Assembly: GCA_963701675.1 (NCBI GenBank)
Contig: OY969623.1
Span: forward strand, 7,006,001-7,070,000
Reading direction: 5' to 3'
From: G963701675 sp963701675
GTDB taxonomy: Bacteria; Planctomycetota; Planctomycetia; Gemmatales; Gemmataceae
DNA: 64,000 bases
A program made the position numbers and the translations under genes. Shown here one piece after another: positions 25,089-35,700 of this stretch. The notes under the pieces are model-generated. The model searched no databases. It worked only from the letters and a program-made list of their open reading frames with translations, and had not been told where the DNA came from. Position 1 is the first letter of the stretch, and each line of letters begins with the position of its first letter.

Positions 25089-26285
25089 ATGGCTACCGCA
25101 ACTGCCGTCAGACACGACCCCACCGTCATCGAGTTCGACGTGCGCACGGACGAGATGCTGGTGAACATGGGGCCGCAGCATCCCAGCACTCACGGCGTGT
25201 TGCGGCTTGTTCTGCGGACCGACGGCGAGCTCATTTCCGAAGTCACGCCGCATCTAGGTTACCTCCACCGCTGTGCCGAGAAGATCGGTGAGAATGTAAC
25301 TCCAATCCAGTTCATCCCGTACACGGATCGCATGGACTATCTCGCCGGCATGAACATGAATCTCGGCTATTCGATGGCGGTCGAGAAGCTATGTGGAATG
25401 AAGATACCGGAGAAAGCCCAAGTTATCCGGGTCATCATCGCCGAACTCGGCCGCATTGCCAGCCACCTGGTGGGCATGGGCGCCTATGGCCTAGACTTGG
25501 GCACTTTCAGCCCGTTCCTGTACGCCTTTCGTGAACGGGAAATGATCCTCGACCTTTTTGAGGAGGTCTGCGGTGCTCGGCTCACGTACAGCTACGTCAC
25601 TATCGGCGGCGTGCATGATGATTTTCCGGATGGATGGCTTGATCGCTGCCAGAAGTTCCTGGACTACCTGAGGCCGCGGATCGAGGAATATCACACTCTA
25701 CTAACGCGCAACCATATTTTCGTGAAGCGGACGGCGAACATCGGCGTCATGTCAAAGGCGATGGCGCTCGACTATGGCTGCACGGGTCCGATGCTCCGCG
25801 GCTCACTCAATGCCAGAGACGGCGATCCCGCCTGGGACCTCCGCAAGATCGAGCCGTATTGTGGTTACGAACAGTACAAGTTCGATGCCATTATCCCGCC
25901 CTTCGACGAGGCGCCGGAGGAAGCGGTGATCGGCGACAATTGGCATCGTTTCTATGTCCGCATGCGCGAGGTTTGGGAAAGTATCGGCCTTTGCGAGCAA
26001 GGGCTGAAAAGGTATGCCTCGGCCCAGGGATCACACCGCATCGAGCAGCCGCGACATCTCCCGGCCGGTGAGGCGTACCTGGAGACCGAATGTCCGCGCG
26101 GTCAAATGGGCTTCTACGTCGTCGGCCGGTTCACCAAGGATCCCGTGCCCTTGCGGGTGCGTGCCAAATCGTCGAGCTTCTGCAATCTCGGCGTCACCAA
26201 CGAGATCTGCCGCGGATGCCTCATTGCCGACGTCCCGGCGATCGTCGGCAGCATCGACATCGTCATGGGAGAAGTCGACCGATAA
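25089..26285 (+). CDS. nuoD: NADH-quinone oxidoreductase subunit D
   Basis: 398 residues. NMGPQHPSTHGVLRLVLRTD, HLGYLHRCAEKIGENVT, PYTDRMDYLAGMNMN, MGAYGLDLGTFSPFLYAF and CGYEQYKFD are diagnostic of the 49-kDa subunit, which forms the quinone-binding cavity with NuoB. The C-terminus FCNLGVTNEICRGCLIADVP ends correctly with MGEVDR. No other nuo genes follow in the window; nuoE-H and nuoJ-N must lie elsewhere. Confidence 0.96.
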   Translation: MATATAVRHDPTVIEFDVRTDEMLVNMGPQHPSTHGVLRLVLRTDGELISEVTPHLGYLHRCAEKIGENVTPIQFIPYTDRMDYLAGMNMNLGYSMAVEKLCGMKIPEKAQVIRVIIAELGRIASHLVGMGAYGLDLGTFSPFLYAFREREMILDLFEEVCGARLTYSYVTIGGVHDDFPDGWLDRCQKFLDYLRPRIEEYHTLLTRNHIFVKRTANIGVMSKAMALDYGCTGPMLRGSLNARDGDPAWDLRKIEPYCGYEQYKFDAIIPPFDEAPEEAVIGDNWHRFYVRMREVWESIGLCEQGLKRYASAQGSHRIEQPRHLPAGEAYLETECPRGQMGFYVVGRFTKDPVPLRVRAKSSSFCNLGVTNEICRGCLIADVPAIVGSIDIVMGEVDR

Positions 26286-26604
26286 CCGTTTGACTCTCCC
26301 GCATTTGCACGCTACGGTTTGTTGGGCTCGTGGCATTTCGACTCGTCCCTTCTTTGCGAAGTACGAGCCCTCAACAAGGACGGCTGTCACACTCTCCACG
26401 TACCCATCCCCCGAATCTTGTAGCTCCCGTCGCCGAGAGGCGCAACGGTTCCCTCCCATCATTTGCACCTGAACGGCCCCGTTCCAGGTGGATTGGGCCA
26501 GCGTGGTCCCATCCGCTAGCACGTCATCGTCGATTGTCAAATTCGGCCACGTTCTTGGGGCGGATTCCCGACCCGGTGGCCGGGATGGAAACGAGGAGGG
26601 CTCT
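26286..26604. other. Intergenic leader upstream of the LEPR-xLL gene
   Basis: About 319 bases between nuoD and the secreted beta-helix gene. An open frame extends through it from 26488, but the sequence upstream of 26605 has no protein-like character and the ribosome site GAGGAGGGCTCT is directly before the ATG at 26605. I see no clear terminator or promoter. Confidence 0.4.
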
Positions 26605-28035
26605 ATGATTGCGACTCAAACCAAGAAGAAAACCAGACTCCGCGTCGAAGACCTCGAAAGCCGATTGTTGTTGACTATCTACAACGTCGGCCCGGGACAA
26701 ACCTACACCGCACTTAACCAGGTGCCCTGGGATAAGGTCGTAGGCGGCGACACGGTAAAGGTGTTTTGGCAGGCCACCCCTTACCTTGACAAAATCGTCC
26801 TCAATAACAGCGGAACCCAGGCGAAGCCGATCATCATCATGGGGATCGTCGGCCCCAACGGGCAATTGCCGGTTATCAGCGCGGCGGGCGCCATCGAGAA
26901 TCCGCAGGCCAAATTCTGGTCTAGCCAGGTCAGCGCTCAGGGCATCTTTACCATCGCTCCGATTGGATACACCAATCAAGTGAGTTGGATTACTATTGCG
27001 AATTTCGAGCTCAAAGACGCGCTTCGCGAGAATTGGTTCATCAACTCCAAGGGCCAAAAGATCTGGTACAACTGGGGCGCTGCCGGTGTCGCCATGTATC
27101 ACGCGACCGACATCACAATTTCGAACTGCATCATTCAAAACAATGAGAACGGCATCTTCGGCAAGAGCGAAGGGTGGACTCAAGGCGACCTGCGCAACAT
27201 TACCATCAAGGGAAATACATTCAAAAACAACGGCGTGCCCAACAAGGATCACTACCACAACACCTACATCGAAGGCATCAATACCATCTACGAGTACAAC
27301 AAGTACTACTCGCCGAAGGCGTGGTCCGCGGGCTGCAATCTCAAAGATCGTGGCTGCGGCACGATCATCCGTTATAACTGGTTCGAAGGCGGAGTTCGCA
27401 TCCTCGATCTGGTCGATCCCGAAGACGGAGCGCCGTCGTTTCTGCAGGACCCGCTCTGGGGAAACGTCTACGTTTACGGCAACATCATCGTCAACCCGCA
27501 AGCGGGCGCGGCGTCGATGATACACTTCGGCTTCGACGGACTTTGGCAGAACGCCCAGAAAAACCTGTACTTCTATAGCAACACCGTCGTCAACATCAAC
27601 GACCAGACGGCCGGCGGGCGCTGGTACACTTACGTTTTCAAGTGTGACAACGACAACTCGACGGTGTGGGCCTCTAACAACATTTTCCACAGCTTCGCTC
27701 CTGTGGCCGGACATTGGTCGGGAGATTTCTACCTCATGGCGGGCGGCGGTCGGCTCAACTTGGGGTTGAACTGGGTCCCGACTTGGACGCAGAACGGCAA
27801 TGTTTACGCCATCAAGGGCACGCAAAACCTCCTGAAAGGGAGCGACCCCGGCTTCGTTGATCAGGCGAACAAGGACTTCCGGCTCAAGAAGGACTCGCCC
27901 TGCCTGGTCGGCAGCGCGACGTCCAACTATCGTTCGAAGAAGTTCATTCCGAAACCGGTGCAGTACGAATATGATTTCAAGACCGGCACCTGGGTCGTCA
28001 AACAGGTGTGCAACGCCCTCGGCGCCATCGGGTAA
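26605..28035 (+). CDS. Secreted right-handed beta-helix protein with LEPR-xLL N-terminal motif
   Basis: 476 residues. Near the N-terminus is LRVEDLESRLLLT, the LEPR-xLL motif typical of planctomycete extracellular proteins. The body has the parallel beta-helix pattern of right-handed beta-helix polysaccharide-active proteins: DITISNCIIQNNENGIFGKS, LRNITIKGNTFKNNG, GTIIRYNWFEGGVRILDLV, VYVYGNIIVNPQAGAASMIH, LYFYSNTVVNINDQ and VWASNNIFHSF. A lyase or polysaccharide-binding role is likely, but I cannot assign catalytic residues. It is followed by a long inverted repeat that probably ends its transcript. A long antisense frame over the gene is a shadow. Confidence 0.82.
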   Translation: MIATQTKKKTRLRVEDLESRLLLTIYNVGPGQTYTALNQVPWDKVVGGDTVKVFWQATPYLDKIVLNNSGTQAKPIIIMGIVGPNGQLPVISAAGAIENPQAKFWSSQVSAQGIFTIAPIGYTNQVSWITIANFELKDALRENWFINSKGQKIWYNWGAAGVAMYHATDITISNCIIQNNENGIFGKSEGWTQGDLRNITIKGNTFKNNGVPNKDHYHNTYIEGINTIYEYNKYYSPKAWSAGCNLKDRGCGTIIRYNWFEGGVRILDLVDPEDGAPSFLQDPLWGNVYVYGNIIVNPQAGAASMIHFGFDGLWQNAQKNLYFYSNTVVNINDQTAGGRWYTYVFKCDNDNSTVWASNNIFHSFAPVAGHWSGDFYLMAGGGRLNLGLNWVPTWTQNGNVYAIKGTQNLLKGSDPGFVDQANKDFRLKKDSPCLVGSATSNYRSKKFIPKPVQYEYDFKTGTWVVKQVCNALGAIG

Positions 28036-28054
28036 TGTGGTCGCGAAATGATGC

Positions 28055-28134
28055 TTAGCCGCGACGCGGAGTCTTCGGAGCGGAGCGCGGTCGCCCCCCA
28101 GCGCTCCGCTCCGAAGACTTCGCGTCGCGGCTAA
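28055..28134. repeat. Long GC-rich inverted repeat after the beta-helix gene
   Basis: TTAGCCGCGACGCGGAGTCT... is mirrored, with very few mismatches, by ...GACTTCGCGTCGCGGCTAA; arms are about 30-34 bases with a short GGTCGCCCCCC-like loop. It is probably a strong mRNA stem at the end of the upstream transcript or a dispersed palindromic element. No T tract follows on the plus strand. Confidence 0.8.
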
Positions 28135-28221
28135 CCCTCGTATTCGTGTGGAATGCTCGTAAATATCGCGGTAGAATCTCTTCTGCAACGCGAACGTTTC
28201 CCACCGTAAACGAGCTTTCTC

Positions 28222-29081
28222 ATGCGATTGCTAATCGCCTGCTCGGAATGCCAGCGCCAGTACGATGCCACCAAGCGTCGAATCGGCAGCCGTTTCCGGT
28301 GTCATTGCGGCAACGTCGTAACGGTACAGCAGCCGCAGGGTCACGATGCACGCGTGGTTCGCTGCTCGTCTTGCGGCGCTCGCGGCGCGATGCCGGGCCC
28401 GCCTGTTCATATTGCGAATCGGACTTCACGACCCACGAGCAAGACCTTACCACGGTTTGCCCGCATTGCCTGGCGTTCGTCAGCGACCGGGCGCGATTCT
28501 GCCATTACTGCGGCACCGGCCTGGTGCCGGAACTCGATGCGGGTACGGACACGGAATTCACTTGTCCGTCGTGCAAAAAAGACCGGCGGTTGGTCAGTCG
28601 CCGCCGCGGTTCCGAAAGCGTGACCGTGCTTGAATGCGGGACCTGCGCAGGCCTTTGGATGGGTCGCGAGGCTTTTCACCAACTCGTGGAACGCGTTCAG
28701 AAGTCGGCCATTCCGGCCGGCACCACGACCGAATCCGCGCGAGCGCGTGCATCGAAAACAGGGGTCCGCGCCAAGGACGGCGCCGAGTGGTCGTATCGAC
28801 CCTGCGCCATTTGCGGGGAACTGATGAACCGCCGGAATTACGGACGCGACAGCGGCATCATCATCGACGTTTGCGGCGACCACGGCGTCTGGTTCGATGC
28901 CGATGAGCTCGCGCGCATACTCACCTGGATCCGCGCCGGCGGTGGCCGCAAGACGGGTGCGGACGATGCGTTGCCCGATCGCCGTGCCGGAAAGAAAGTT
29001 CGCCTGCAACGTGGAGAGTCCGACGAGCCATTCTCCATTTTCGGCGCCTTGATCAGCCTGCTGTCCGGGGCACCCTTCTGA
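28222..29081 (+). CDS. Multi-zinc-ribbon (zf-TFIIB type) protein, frameshifted
   Basis: The frame from the ATG at 28222 reads IACSECQRQYDATKRRIGSR, FRCHCGNVVTVQQPQGHDAR and VVRCSSCGAR, then breaks at about 28384-28390. The next frame carries CSYCESDFTTHEQDLTTVCP, HCLAFVSDRARFCHYCGTGL, FTCPSCKKDRRL, ECGTCAGLWMGREAFHQLVE, CAICGELMNRRNYGRDSGII and DVCGDHGVWFDADELARIL. Several CxxC pairs and the DVC-x2-HG-x-WFD motif are those of zf-TFIIB domains. The break is in a GGCGCG tract: inserting one base or removing a GC pair joins the halves (286-287 codons). It ends ISLLSGAPF. Function unknown, possibly membrane-peripheral. Confidence 0.78.
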
Positions 29082-29164
29082 TCCTCCCGATGCCTCGATT
29101 CAACCACCGCAAGCCATAAGATGCCCTTCAGATTGTGAATGTCTCTAGAATCCGGGGGATGTAC

Positions 29165-32098
29165 ATGCGCCGTCACCTTGTTGCCATTTGCACCTTCACG
29201 ATCACGCTCTGCCTGGCTGTCGCGGCTTCGGCACAGCAAGCGTCGGGGCCTCCACCCACTCGGACCGACACGATCAAGGAGACGCTGCACGGTACCGAGA
29301 TTGCCGATCCGTATCGCTGGCTGGAGGACGGCAAACATCCCGAAACCCGCACATGGATTGACGCCCAGATCAAGTACACGGAAGCGGTGCTGGGTAGGCT
29401 CCCGGGGCGGGACGCACTGAGAAAACGTATCTCCGAACTCGTTCGTGTTGACACTATGAGTGCTCCGACGGTTCGCAGCGGGCACTATTTCTTCTCCAAG
29501 CGGGATGCCAGCCAGGACTTGCCGGTCTTCTACGTCCGGCATGGATTCGAGGGCAAGGACGAAGTGCTGCTCGACACCAATACACTTAGTCCCGACAAGA
29601 CGGTGAATGCCACCCAGATTGCGGTGGCGGAGGACGCCTCATTGTGGGTCTACGGTATACGGCAGGGTGGTGAAGACGAAACAACGATTCAAGTCATGGA
29701 CGTGGCCACCCACAAGGATCTGGCCGATCGCTTGCCGAAAGCTCGGTACTTTGGTGTCTCACTCAAGCCCGACAAGAGCGGATTCTTCTATTCCCGAATG
29801 AACGCCAAGGAAGGTCCGCGCGTTTACTATCACACCCTCGGCACCGATCCGACGATGGACACGGAAATCTTTGGCAAAGGTTACGGCCCGGACAAGATAA
29901 TCAACGCGAGCTTGACCGCTGATGGTCGATGGCTGCTCCTTACGGTGCTTTACGGCTCCGCGGCACGGAAGACCGAGTTGTATGTCAAGGATGTTGCAAA
30001 GGATGGGCCAATCACGGCGATCGTCAATGATATCGACGCCCGCTTTGCAGGCCGGATTGGCGGCGACACGTTGTTCTTGCAAACGAATTGGAAAGCGCCG
30101 AACGGTCGACTTCTCAGCGTTGATCTGCAAGCGCCGGCGAAGGAAAAATGGCGTGAGATCGTGCCTGAGACCAAAAGTGTGATGGAAAGCGTCTCGCTTG
30201 CCGGCGGCAAGCTGTTCGTCAGTTACTTGGAAAACGTCTCGTCCAAGGACAAGATTTTTGCGGCGGACGGAAAGCATCTCGGCGATGTGCCGTTCCCTGG
30301 AATCGGTACGGGCGGCGTCAGCGGTCGTTGGGAGAGTAACGAGGCGTTCCTCAGCTTTACTAACTTCGTGACGCCTAACGCAATTCATCGCTACGACACC
30401 GACAATGGCGCCCAGAAACTCTGGTTTAGGCCACGCGTTCCCTTCGAAAGCGAGGACTTCGAAGTGAAACAAGTACGGTACCGTTCGAAAGACGGCGCCG
30501 AAGTGCCGATGTTCCTGGTGCATTTGAAAAAACTCAAGCTCGATGGCGGCAAACCGACGTTTCTGACGGGCTATGGCGGTTTCAACATCAGCCGGACGCC
30601 GAGTTACTCCGCCTTGGTGGCGTTGTGGGTTGAGGCCGGCGGAGTTTACGCCCTACCGAGTTTGCGGGGAGGCGGTGAATTCGGTGAAGAATGGCACCGT
30701 GCCGGCATGTTGGAAAAGAAACAGAACACCTTCGACGACTTTATCGCGGCCGCGGAGTGGCTTATTGCCAACGGGTACACCAAGCCGGAAAAACTCGCGA
30801 TTGCCGGCGGCAGCAACGGCGGGCTGTTGGTCGGGGCAGCGCTCACGCAACGGCCAGAGCTCTTCCGTGCCGTCGTCTGCTCCGTGCCTCTGCTCGACAT
30901 GGTTCGATACCACAAATTCCTCGTTGCCCGCTTTTGGGTGCCGGAGTACGGCTCTGCGGAAGATCCGGAGCAGTTCAAGTACATTCACGCCTATTCGCCG
31001 TATCACCGGGTGAAAGCCGGCACGAATTATCCGTCGGTCTTGTTCATGACCGGCGATTCCGACACGCGCGTCGATCCCCTGCACGCACGAAAGATGGCCG
31101 CACTGCTGCAATCAGCCGCCGCTGCCAAAAGCGATCGGCCGATTTTGCTTCACTACGACACGAAGAGCGGACACGCGGGCGGAAAACCTGTGAGCAAAAC
31201 CATTGACGATATGACCGATGAGTTTTCGTTCTTGTTTTGGCAACTCGGAATGAAGTCAGACATTGATTCGTTTGATCAATCCAAGGTTCCCATCGAAGTT
31301 CAACCGCAAGACCCGTCTTTGAAAAAGATCGTTGTGATTGCCGGGCGGCCGAGCCATGGGCCGGGGGATCACGAGTTCTTCGCGGGTTGTGCTTTGTTAA
31401 TGAAAGTACTCCAGCAAACACCGGGCGTGTTCCCCGTTATGGCCCGGGACGGTTGGCCCAAGGACCCGAAGACGTTGGAGAACGCCAAGGCGGTGGTTTT
31501 CTACATGGACGGCGGCAACGGGCATCCGCTGATCCGTGAACGGCACCTTGAGGTCGTTCGCAAATTGATGGACGACGGCGTCGGGTTCGTGAACCTGCAT
31601 TATGCGGTCGAGTATCCCAAGACGCATGCGCCGGACATTCTTAAATGGCTCGGCGGTTATTACGAAACCGGTTTTTCGACTAACCCTCACTGGAAGGCGG
31701 ACTTTCAATCGTTGCCGAATCATCCGATTACCCGGGGCGTGAAGCCCTTCGCCATTCAAGACGAATGGTACTTTAACATTCGGTTTTCGCCGGATGGCAA
31801 AGGCATTACTCCGATATTGAAAGCAACGCCGCCGGACAACGCTCGAGGCACCGAGGCGGCGAAGGCTCATGCAGGACGCGAAGAAATCGTGGCGTGGGCA
31901 TTGGAACGCGCGGGCGGAGGCCGTTCGTTCGGCTTCACCGGCGGCCATTTCCATCGCAATTGGGGCGACGAGAACTTTCGCCGCCTGGTGGTCAATGCCA
32001 TCCTCTGGTCTGGCGGCATCGAGGTGCCCAAGGACGGCGCCAGAGTGTTGCTCGAACCCGACGATATCAAGAGAAACATGGATCGGAAGGGTCGTTAG
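29165..32098 (+). CDS. Fusion of S9A prolyl oligopeptidase and ThuA-like domain
   Basis: 977 residues from the ATG at 29165 (GGGGG just upstream), with a signal peptide (RRHLVAICTFTITLCLAVAASA). Residues up to about 700 are a prolyl oligopeptidase: the blade region, then the hydrolase domain with LAIAGGSNGGLLVGAAL (serine), MTGDSDTRVDPLHARKMA (aspartate) and DTKSGHAGGKP (histidine). The C-terminal 260 residues (VVIAGRPSHGPGDHEFFAGC, VVFYMDGGNGHPL, FVNLHYAVEYP, GFTGGHFHRNWGDENFRRLV) are ThuA-like, a class I glutamine-amidotransferase-like fold linked to sugar metabolism. The fusion is uncommon. Four bases separate it from pyrE. Confidence 0.88.
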   Translation: MRRHLVAICTFTITLCLAVAASAQQASGPPPTRTDTIKETLHGTEIADPYRWLEDGKHPETRTWIDAQIKYTEAVLGRLPGRDALRKRISELVRVDTMSAPTVRSGHYFFSKRDASQDLPVFYVRHGFEGKDEVLLDTNTLSPDKTVNATQIAVAEDASLWVYGIRQGGEDETTIQVMDVATHKDLADRLPKARYFGVSLKPDKSGFFYSRMNAKEGPRVYYHTLGTDPTMDTEIFGKGYGPDKIINASLTADGRWLLLTVLYGSAARKTELYVKDVAKDGPITAIVNDIDARFAGRIGGDTLFLQTNWKAPNGRLLSVDLQAPAKEKWREIVPETKSVMESVSLAGGKLFVSYLENVSSKDKIFAADGKHLGDVPFPGIGTGGVSGRWESNEAFLSFTNFVTPNAIHRYDTDNGAQKLWFRPRVPFESEDFEVKQVRYRSKDGAEVPMFLVHLKKLKLDGGKPTFLTGYGGFNISRTPSYSALVALWVEAGGVYALPSLRGGGEFGEEWHRAGMLEKKQNTFDDFIAAAEWLIANGYTKPEKLAIAGGSNGGLLVGAALTQRPELFRAVVCSVPLLDMVRYHKFLVARFWVPEYGSAEDPEQFKYIHAYSPYHRVKAGTNYPSVLFMTGDSDTRVDPLHARKMAALLQSAAAAKSDRPILLHYDTKSGHAGGKPVSKTIDDMTDEFSFLFWQLGMKSDIDSFDQSKVPIEVQPQDPSLKKIVVIAGRPSHGPGDHEFFAGCALLMKVLQQTPGVFPVMARDGWPKDPKTLENAKAVVFYMDGGNGHPLIRERHLEVVRKLMDDGVGFVNLHYAVEYPKTHAPDILKWLGGYYETGFSTNPHWKADFQSLPNHPITRGVKPFAIQDEWYFNIRFSPDGKGITPILKATPPDNARGTEAAKAHAGREEIVAWALERAGGGRSFGFTGGHFHRNWGDENFRRLVVNAILWSGGIEVPKDGARVLLEPDDIKRNMDRKGR

Positions 32099-32102
32099 CC
32101 AC

Positions 32103-32666
32103 ATGTCACCCGAATCGCGTACAAGGTTGTTGAATCTTTTTAAGGAACGTGCTCTCACCTTCGGCCAATTCACCTTGGTGTCGGGGAAAACGAGCACCTA
32201 TTACATCAACAGCAAGAAAGCGCTGTTCAATGGCGAAGTCGTTGCGCTTCTGGGCGAGGCTCTTTATGAGATGACGAAAGAATTGAACATTCAGGCGATC
32301 GGCGGCATGGACGTCGGCGCCATTCCCATGGCGACGGCGGCGGCATTTCACTATCACAAAGCCGGCCGACCGATGGAAGGATTCTTTGTTCGTAAGCAAG
32401 TCAAAGCCCACGGCAGCAAGGAACGCCTGGAAGGCGTCGTGAAACCAGGCTGGCGCGTCGCGGTGATCGACGACGTCTTCACCCAGGGTGGCTCCGTCGG
32501 CCAGGCGGTCGAAGAAGTCGAGCGCGTGGGTGCACAGGTGGTCGCAGTGATTTGCATCGTCGATCGGCTCGAAGGCGCACGCGAGCGACTGGCGGACCGA
32601 TATGCCTATCTACCCATCTTCACGATTCGAGACTTTGGAATCGAGGTGGCGAGCGGGGCGTGTTAA
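32103..32666 (+). CDS. pyrE: Orotate phosphoribosyltransferase
   Basis: 187 residues. LVSGKTSTYYINSKKALFNG, IGGMDVGAIPMATAAAFHYH, FFVRKQVKAHGSKERLEG and the PRPP-binding loop VAVIDDVFTQGGSVGQAVEE are diagnostic. It makes OMP from orotate and PRPP in pyrimidine synthesis. It begins four bases after the S9-ThuA stop. Its last codons and stop (GCG AGC GGG GCG TGT TAA) lie within a long inverted repeat. Confidence 0.95.
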   Translation: MSPESRTRLLNLFKERALTFGQFTLVSGKTSTYYINSKKALFNGEVVALLGEALYEMTKELNIQAIGGMDVGAIPMATAAAFHYHKAGRPMEGFFVRKQVKAHGSKERLEGVVKPGWRVAVIDDVFTQGGSVGQAVEEVERVGAQVVAVICIVDRLEGARERLADRYAYLPIFTIRDFGIEVASGAC

Positions 32667-32713
32667 CGCCCTGAAGGCGGAAGTTTTCAGGGCGTTTACA
32701 CGCCCCGCTCGCC
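32648..32713. repeat. Inverted repeat overlapping the pyrE stop codon
   Basis: GGCGAGCGGGGCGTGTTAAC and its reverse complement GTTTACACGCCCCGCTCGCC form arms of about 28 bases with one mismatch, enclosing CGCCCTGAA-loop-TTCAGGGCG. The TAA of pyrE is in the left arm. The structure probably acts as a 3' stem for the pyrE mRNA. It has the look of an element inserted at the gene's end. Confidence 0.8.
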
Positions 32714-32783
32714 GGCCTCGTTTTTCACGCTTGACCTGGACCGGCAGGTGCACGGAGAATGACGGAAAAGGGGCGCCAAGCGC

Positions 32784-35700
32784 ATGAAGCTATCCTTTCC
32801 CATCGCAGTCGCCGTTTTCGTCCTCGCGATCGAACCGGCACACGGACAACGACCGCACCTTGAGTTCGTGGAAGGTCTGCGCCAACGTCGTCACGCCGAT
32901 TTGGCATTGGAGTACCTGGAGGGTCTGAGCCGAAAGCCGCTCCCGCCTGACATTGCACGAAGTTTGCCTTTGGAAATCGCACTCACTCGCGCGGCGGTTG
33001 GCAAAAGCGAACCCGACCGCCAACGTTGCGTGCTGCTCCTCAAGCAAGCCGGCGCTGAGTACCAGGACTTCATCGCCAAGAATCCTCAGACTCCTCGCCT
33101 CACCGAAGTACGCCTCGAAATTGCCCGGATTGCCGCATTACTCGCGAAACAATCGTTCGATCAGGCGTCGGCAGCCGATCGGGCGACGACCCGCAAACCA
33201 TTGCTCGACTCGGCACGAGCCCAGTTGGAAGCAGCCGCGGCTCAATTCCGCTCATTGCTCGAATCCATCGATACGAAGCTGCAGTCACCCGATCTGCCCG
33301 ATGACGAGCGCAAGCGACTGAGCCCGATCCGACAGAACGCCGAATTGGATCACGGAATCAACTTGATTAACCTGTTCGCGGCCTTCGACGACACCTTGTC
33401 GCCCGCCCGCACCGAAGCGGCCAAGCAAGCCGTGACCGTATTAAAACAGCTTGCCGACCGAGATCGCAATTTGCCGATTGCATGGCAGGCGCGGGCATGG
33501 TTGGGCCGATGCCTGTTCGAAACGCAGGACTATCGCACGGCGAAAAGGGAACTGCAAACCGTCATTGACGAAAAAAATCCCGCCGCTGCCGAGGGTAAAC
33601 GCCTGGCCCGTTACTTCCGACTACTCGTGATCGAGAAGGACGGCGAAACGAAAGATCCGAGTGCCGTGAAGCTCAAGGAGGCGGAACAGTGGCTCAACGA
33701 CTACAAGGCCCATGCCGACACGCCGGAGGGGCTCAGCGTGCGTTTTCAGCTTGCCGAAGCGTCCGTCGATCAAGCGAAAAAGAAGTCTCCATCCGACTCG
33801 CGGCGACTCCTCGACGAAGCGGAACGATCCTACGGCGTGTTGGAACGGTCGACGACCGAGTTTGCCCGCACGGCGCGGGAGCGCCGGCTGGGGATCGTGT
33901 ATACGCGTTCGGTTGATCGCACCAAGGGAGACATCGGCCAACTGAAGGATTTTCAGGAGTGCTGGTTGCGAGCCCAGGTGGAAATCTATCAGCGGACCCA
34001 GGAGGACCAATCACCGTCGAAAGGTGAAAAAACAGAAGAGAAGAGCAAGAAGCGTGACCAACGACTAAAGGATTTGGTGCGGGCCCTGGAGCGCGCGCTC
34101 GATCTCGCCGACGCATCGACGCCCGCTTCGGACCGGGATGAAGCGCAGTACACGCTTGCGTACTTGTGCCTGACCGAAACGGGCGACCCGTTTCGCGCCG
34201 CGATTCTCGGTGAGGAACTCGCACGGCGTGATTCGCAATCCAACCGCGCCAGCCTGGCGTCCGGCTGTGCCATCGAGGCATATGCGCAATTATTGGCCGA
34301 AGCGGAAGCCAACGGCGGCCGATCGGCGACTGTTGATCAAGAGCGGCTTCACCGCCTTGCCGAACGCATGGAAAAGCTCTGGCCGAACGATCCAGCCACG
34401 GACCACGCCCGGTTTCACGTCGGCAACATCGCCATCCGGCAGAAAAAGCATGCCGAAGCCATTGAGGCGTTCCGTCGCGTGGCGCCCACTTACGCAAACT
34501 ATGCGATCTGCCAATACCGCCTGGCGTACGCCGCCCTGCAAGCGCACAAGCAGAACGCACAGCCGGCTGAAGGCAATCCGCCGTACCAAGACCAGGCGAT
34601 CGAGGCATTGACCCGGATTCCGGAGGCCATCGATCACACCGACCCGGGAAGCGCCGCCGTGTATTTCAATGGGAAACTTGAATTGGCCAAGCTCCTGTTT
34701 GCCAATAAGCGCTTCGAAGAATTGGGCCGGACAGCCGAGCAGTTGGAAAAGACATACGCTGTTGCGAAGCCGACCTTGGACCCGGCGATGCTCAGCGAGA
34801 TCGAGCCGACTTTGAAGTGTTTGCCGGTTTATGCTCAGGCCGGGCGCGCGGATGTGCATTTCCGGGCCGGCCGTCATGCCGAGGTCATCAGCCTGCTGGA
34901 TCCCATTGTCCGCCAAATCAAAGAGAACAAATTCTCCGATCTAAAGGACACGCGGATCGTTCGATTGATCCAAAGTCTCGCACTTTGGTCTCAAATTCAG
35001 AGCGGTAATGGAAAGGAGGCCGAAGATCTTCTCAAGAACATCCTCGATAACAAGACACAGAGCGACCTGGAAGCAACATCGACGGTTACGAACGAACTTC
35101 TCGCTCTGGTAGGCGGGCGGTTGGATGAGCTTCGAAAGAAAGGAAGCGACGGCGCCGCGGACCTGCAGCGCGCCCGGGAGAACTTTGACAAGTTCCTGAA
35201 CGCCATGGCCCTCGAATCGGTGGAAACTCGATCTCCGGAAATGGTTCGGTTTATGGCCTTCAGCTATTCACTCTTGGAAAACCACGCCCAAGCAGCAGAC
35301 TTTCTCGGTCGCCTTCCGCCGCCGTCCAGCGGGGATGGTAAGGCGAGTCCCGAGAAAGAGACGGCATACCAGTCTTTCCAACTGCTGCACGCGCGCGAGC
35401 TACGGCTGGCACGGCGTTTCGACGATGCACAAAACAAGCTTCGTGACATCCTGAAGGCGGATTGGGGAAAGAAAAGCACCGACGTCAAAAAGGAACTCTT
35501 GAGCTTGTGGGAGGACAAAGGTGAATACCAGGCGGCGGCTCGTGGTTGGAACGATCTGATGACAACCGTCCGGCCTCAAATGGAACAAAACGCCCGCTTG
35601 AAGGATTTGTACTACGAATGCTACTACCACGTCGTTTATTGCCTCTGTAGCGGCGCCGCGGCGACGGCCGACGCCCGAAAAAAGAACGACGACGTTCAAA

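Noticed and set aside
26524..28188. Very long (554-codon) open frame antisense to the beta-helix gene
   Set aside because: It is rich in Arg, Val, Asp and Ala with no family motif and mirrors the codon bias of the sense gene, which has clear beta-helix motifs, a ribosome site and a LEPR-xLL motif.
33733..34608. Minus-strand frame of 291 codons in the large TPR gene
   Set aside because: Arg/Pro-rich translation without motifs; the sense strand has a signal peptide and continuous TPR pattern.
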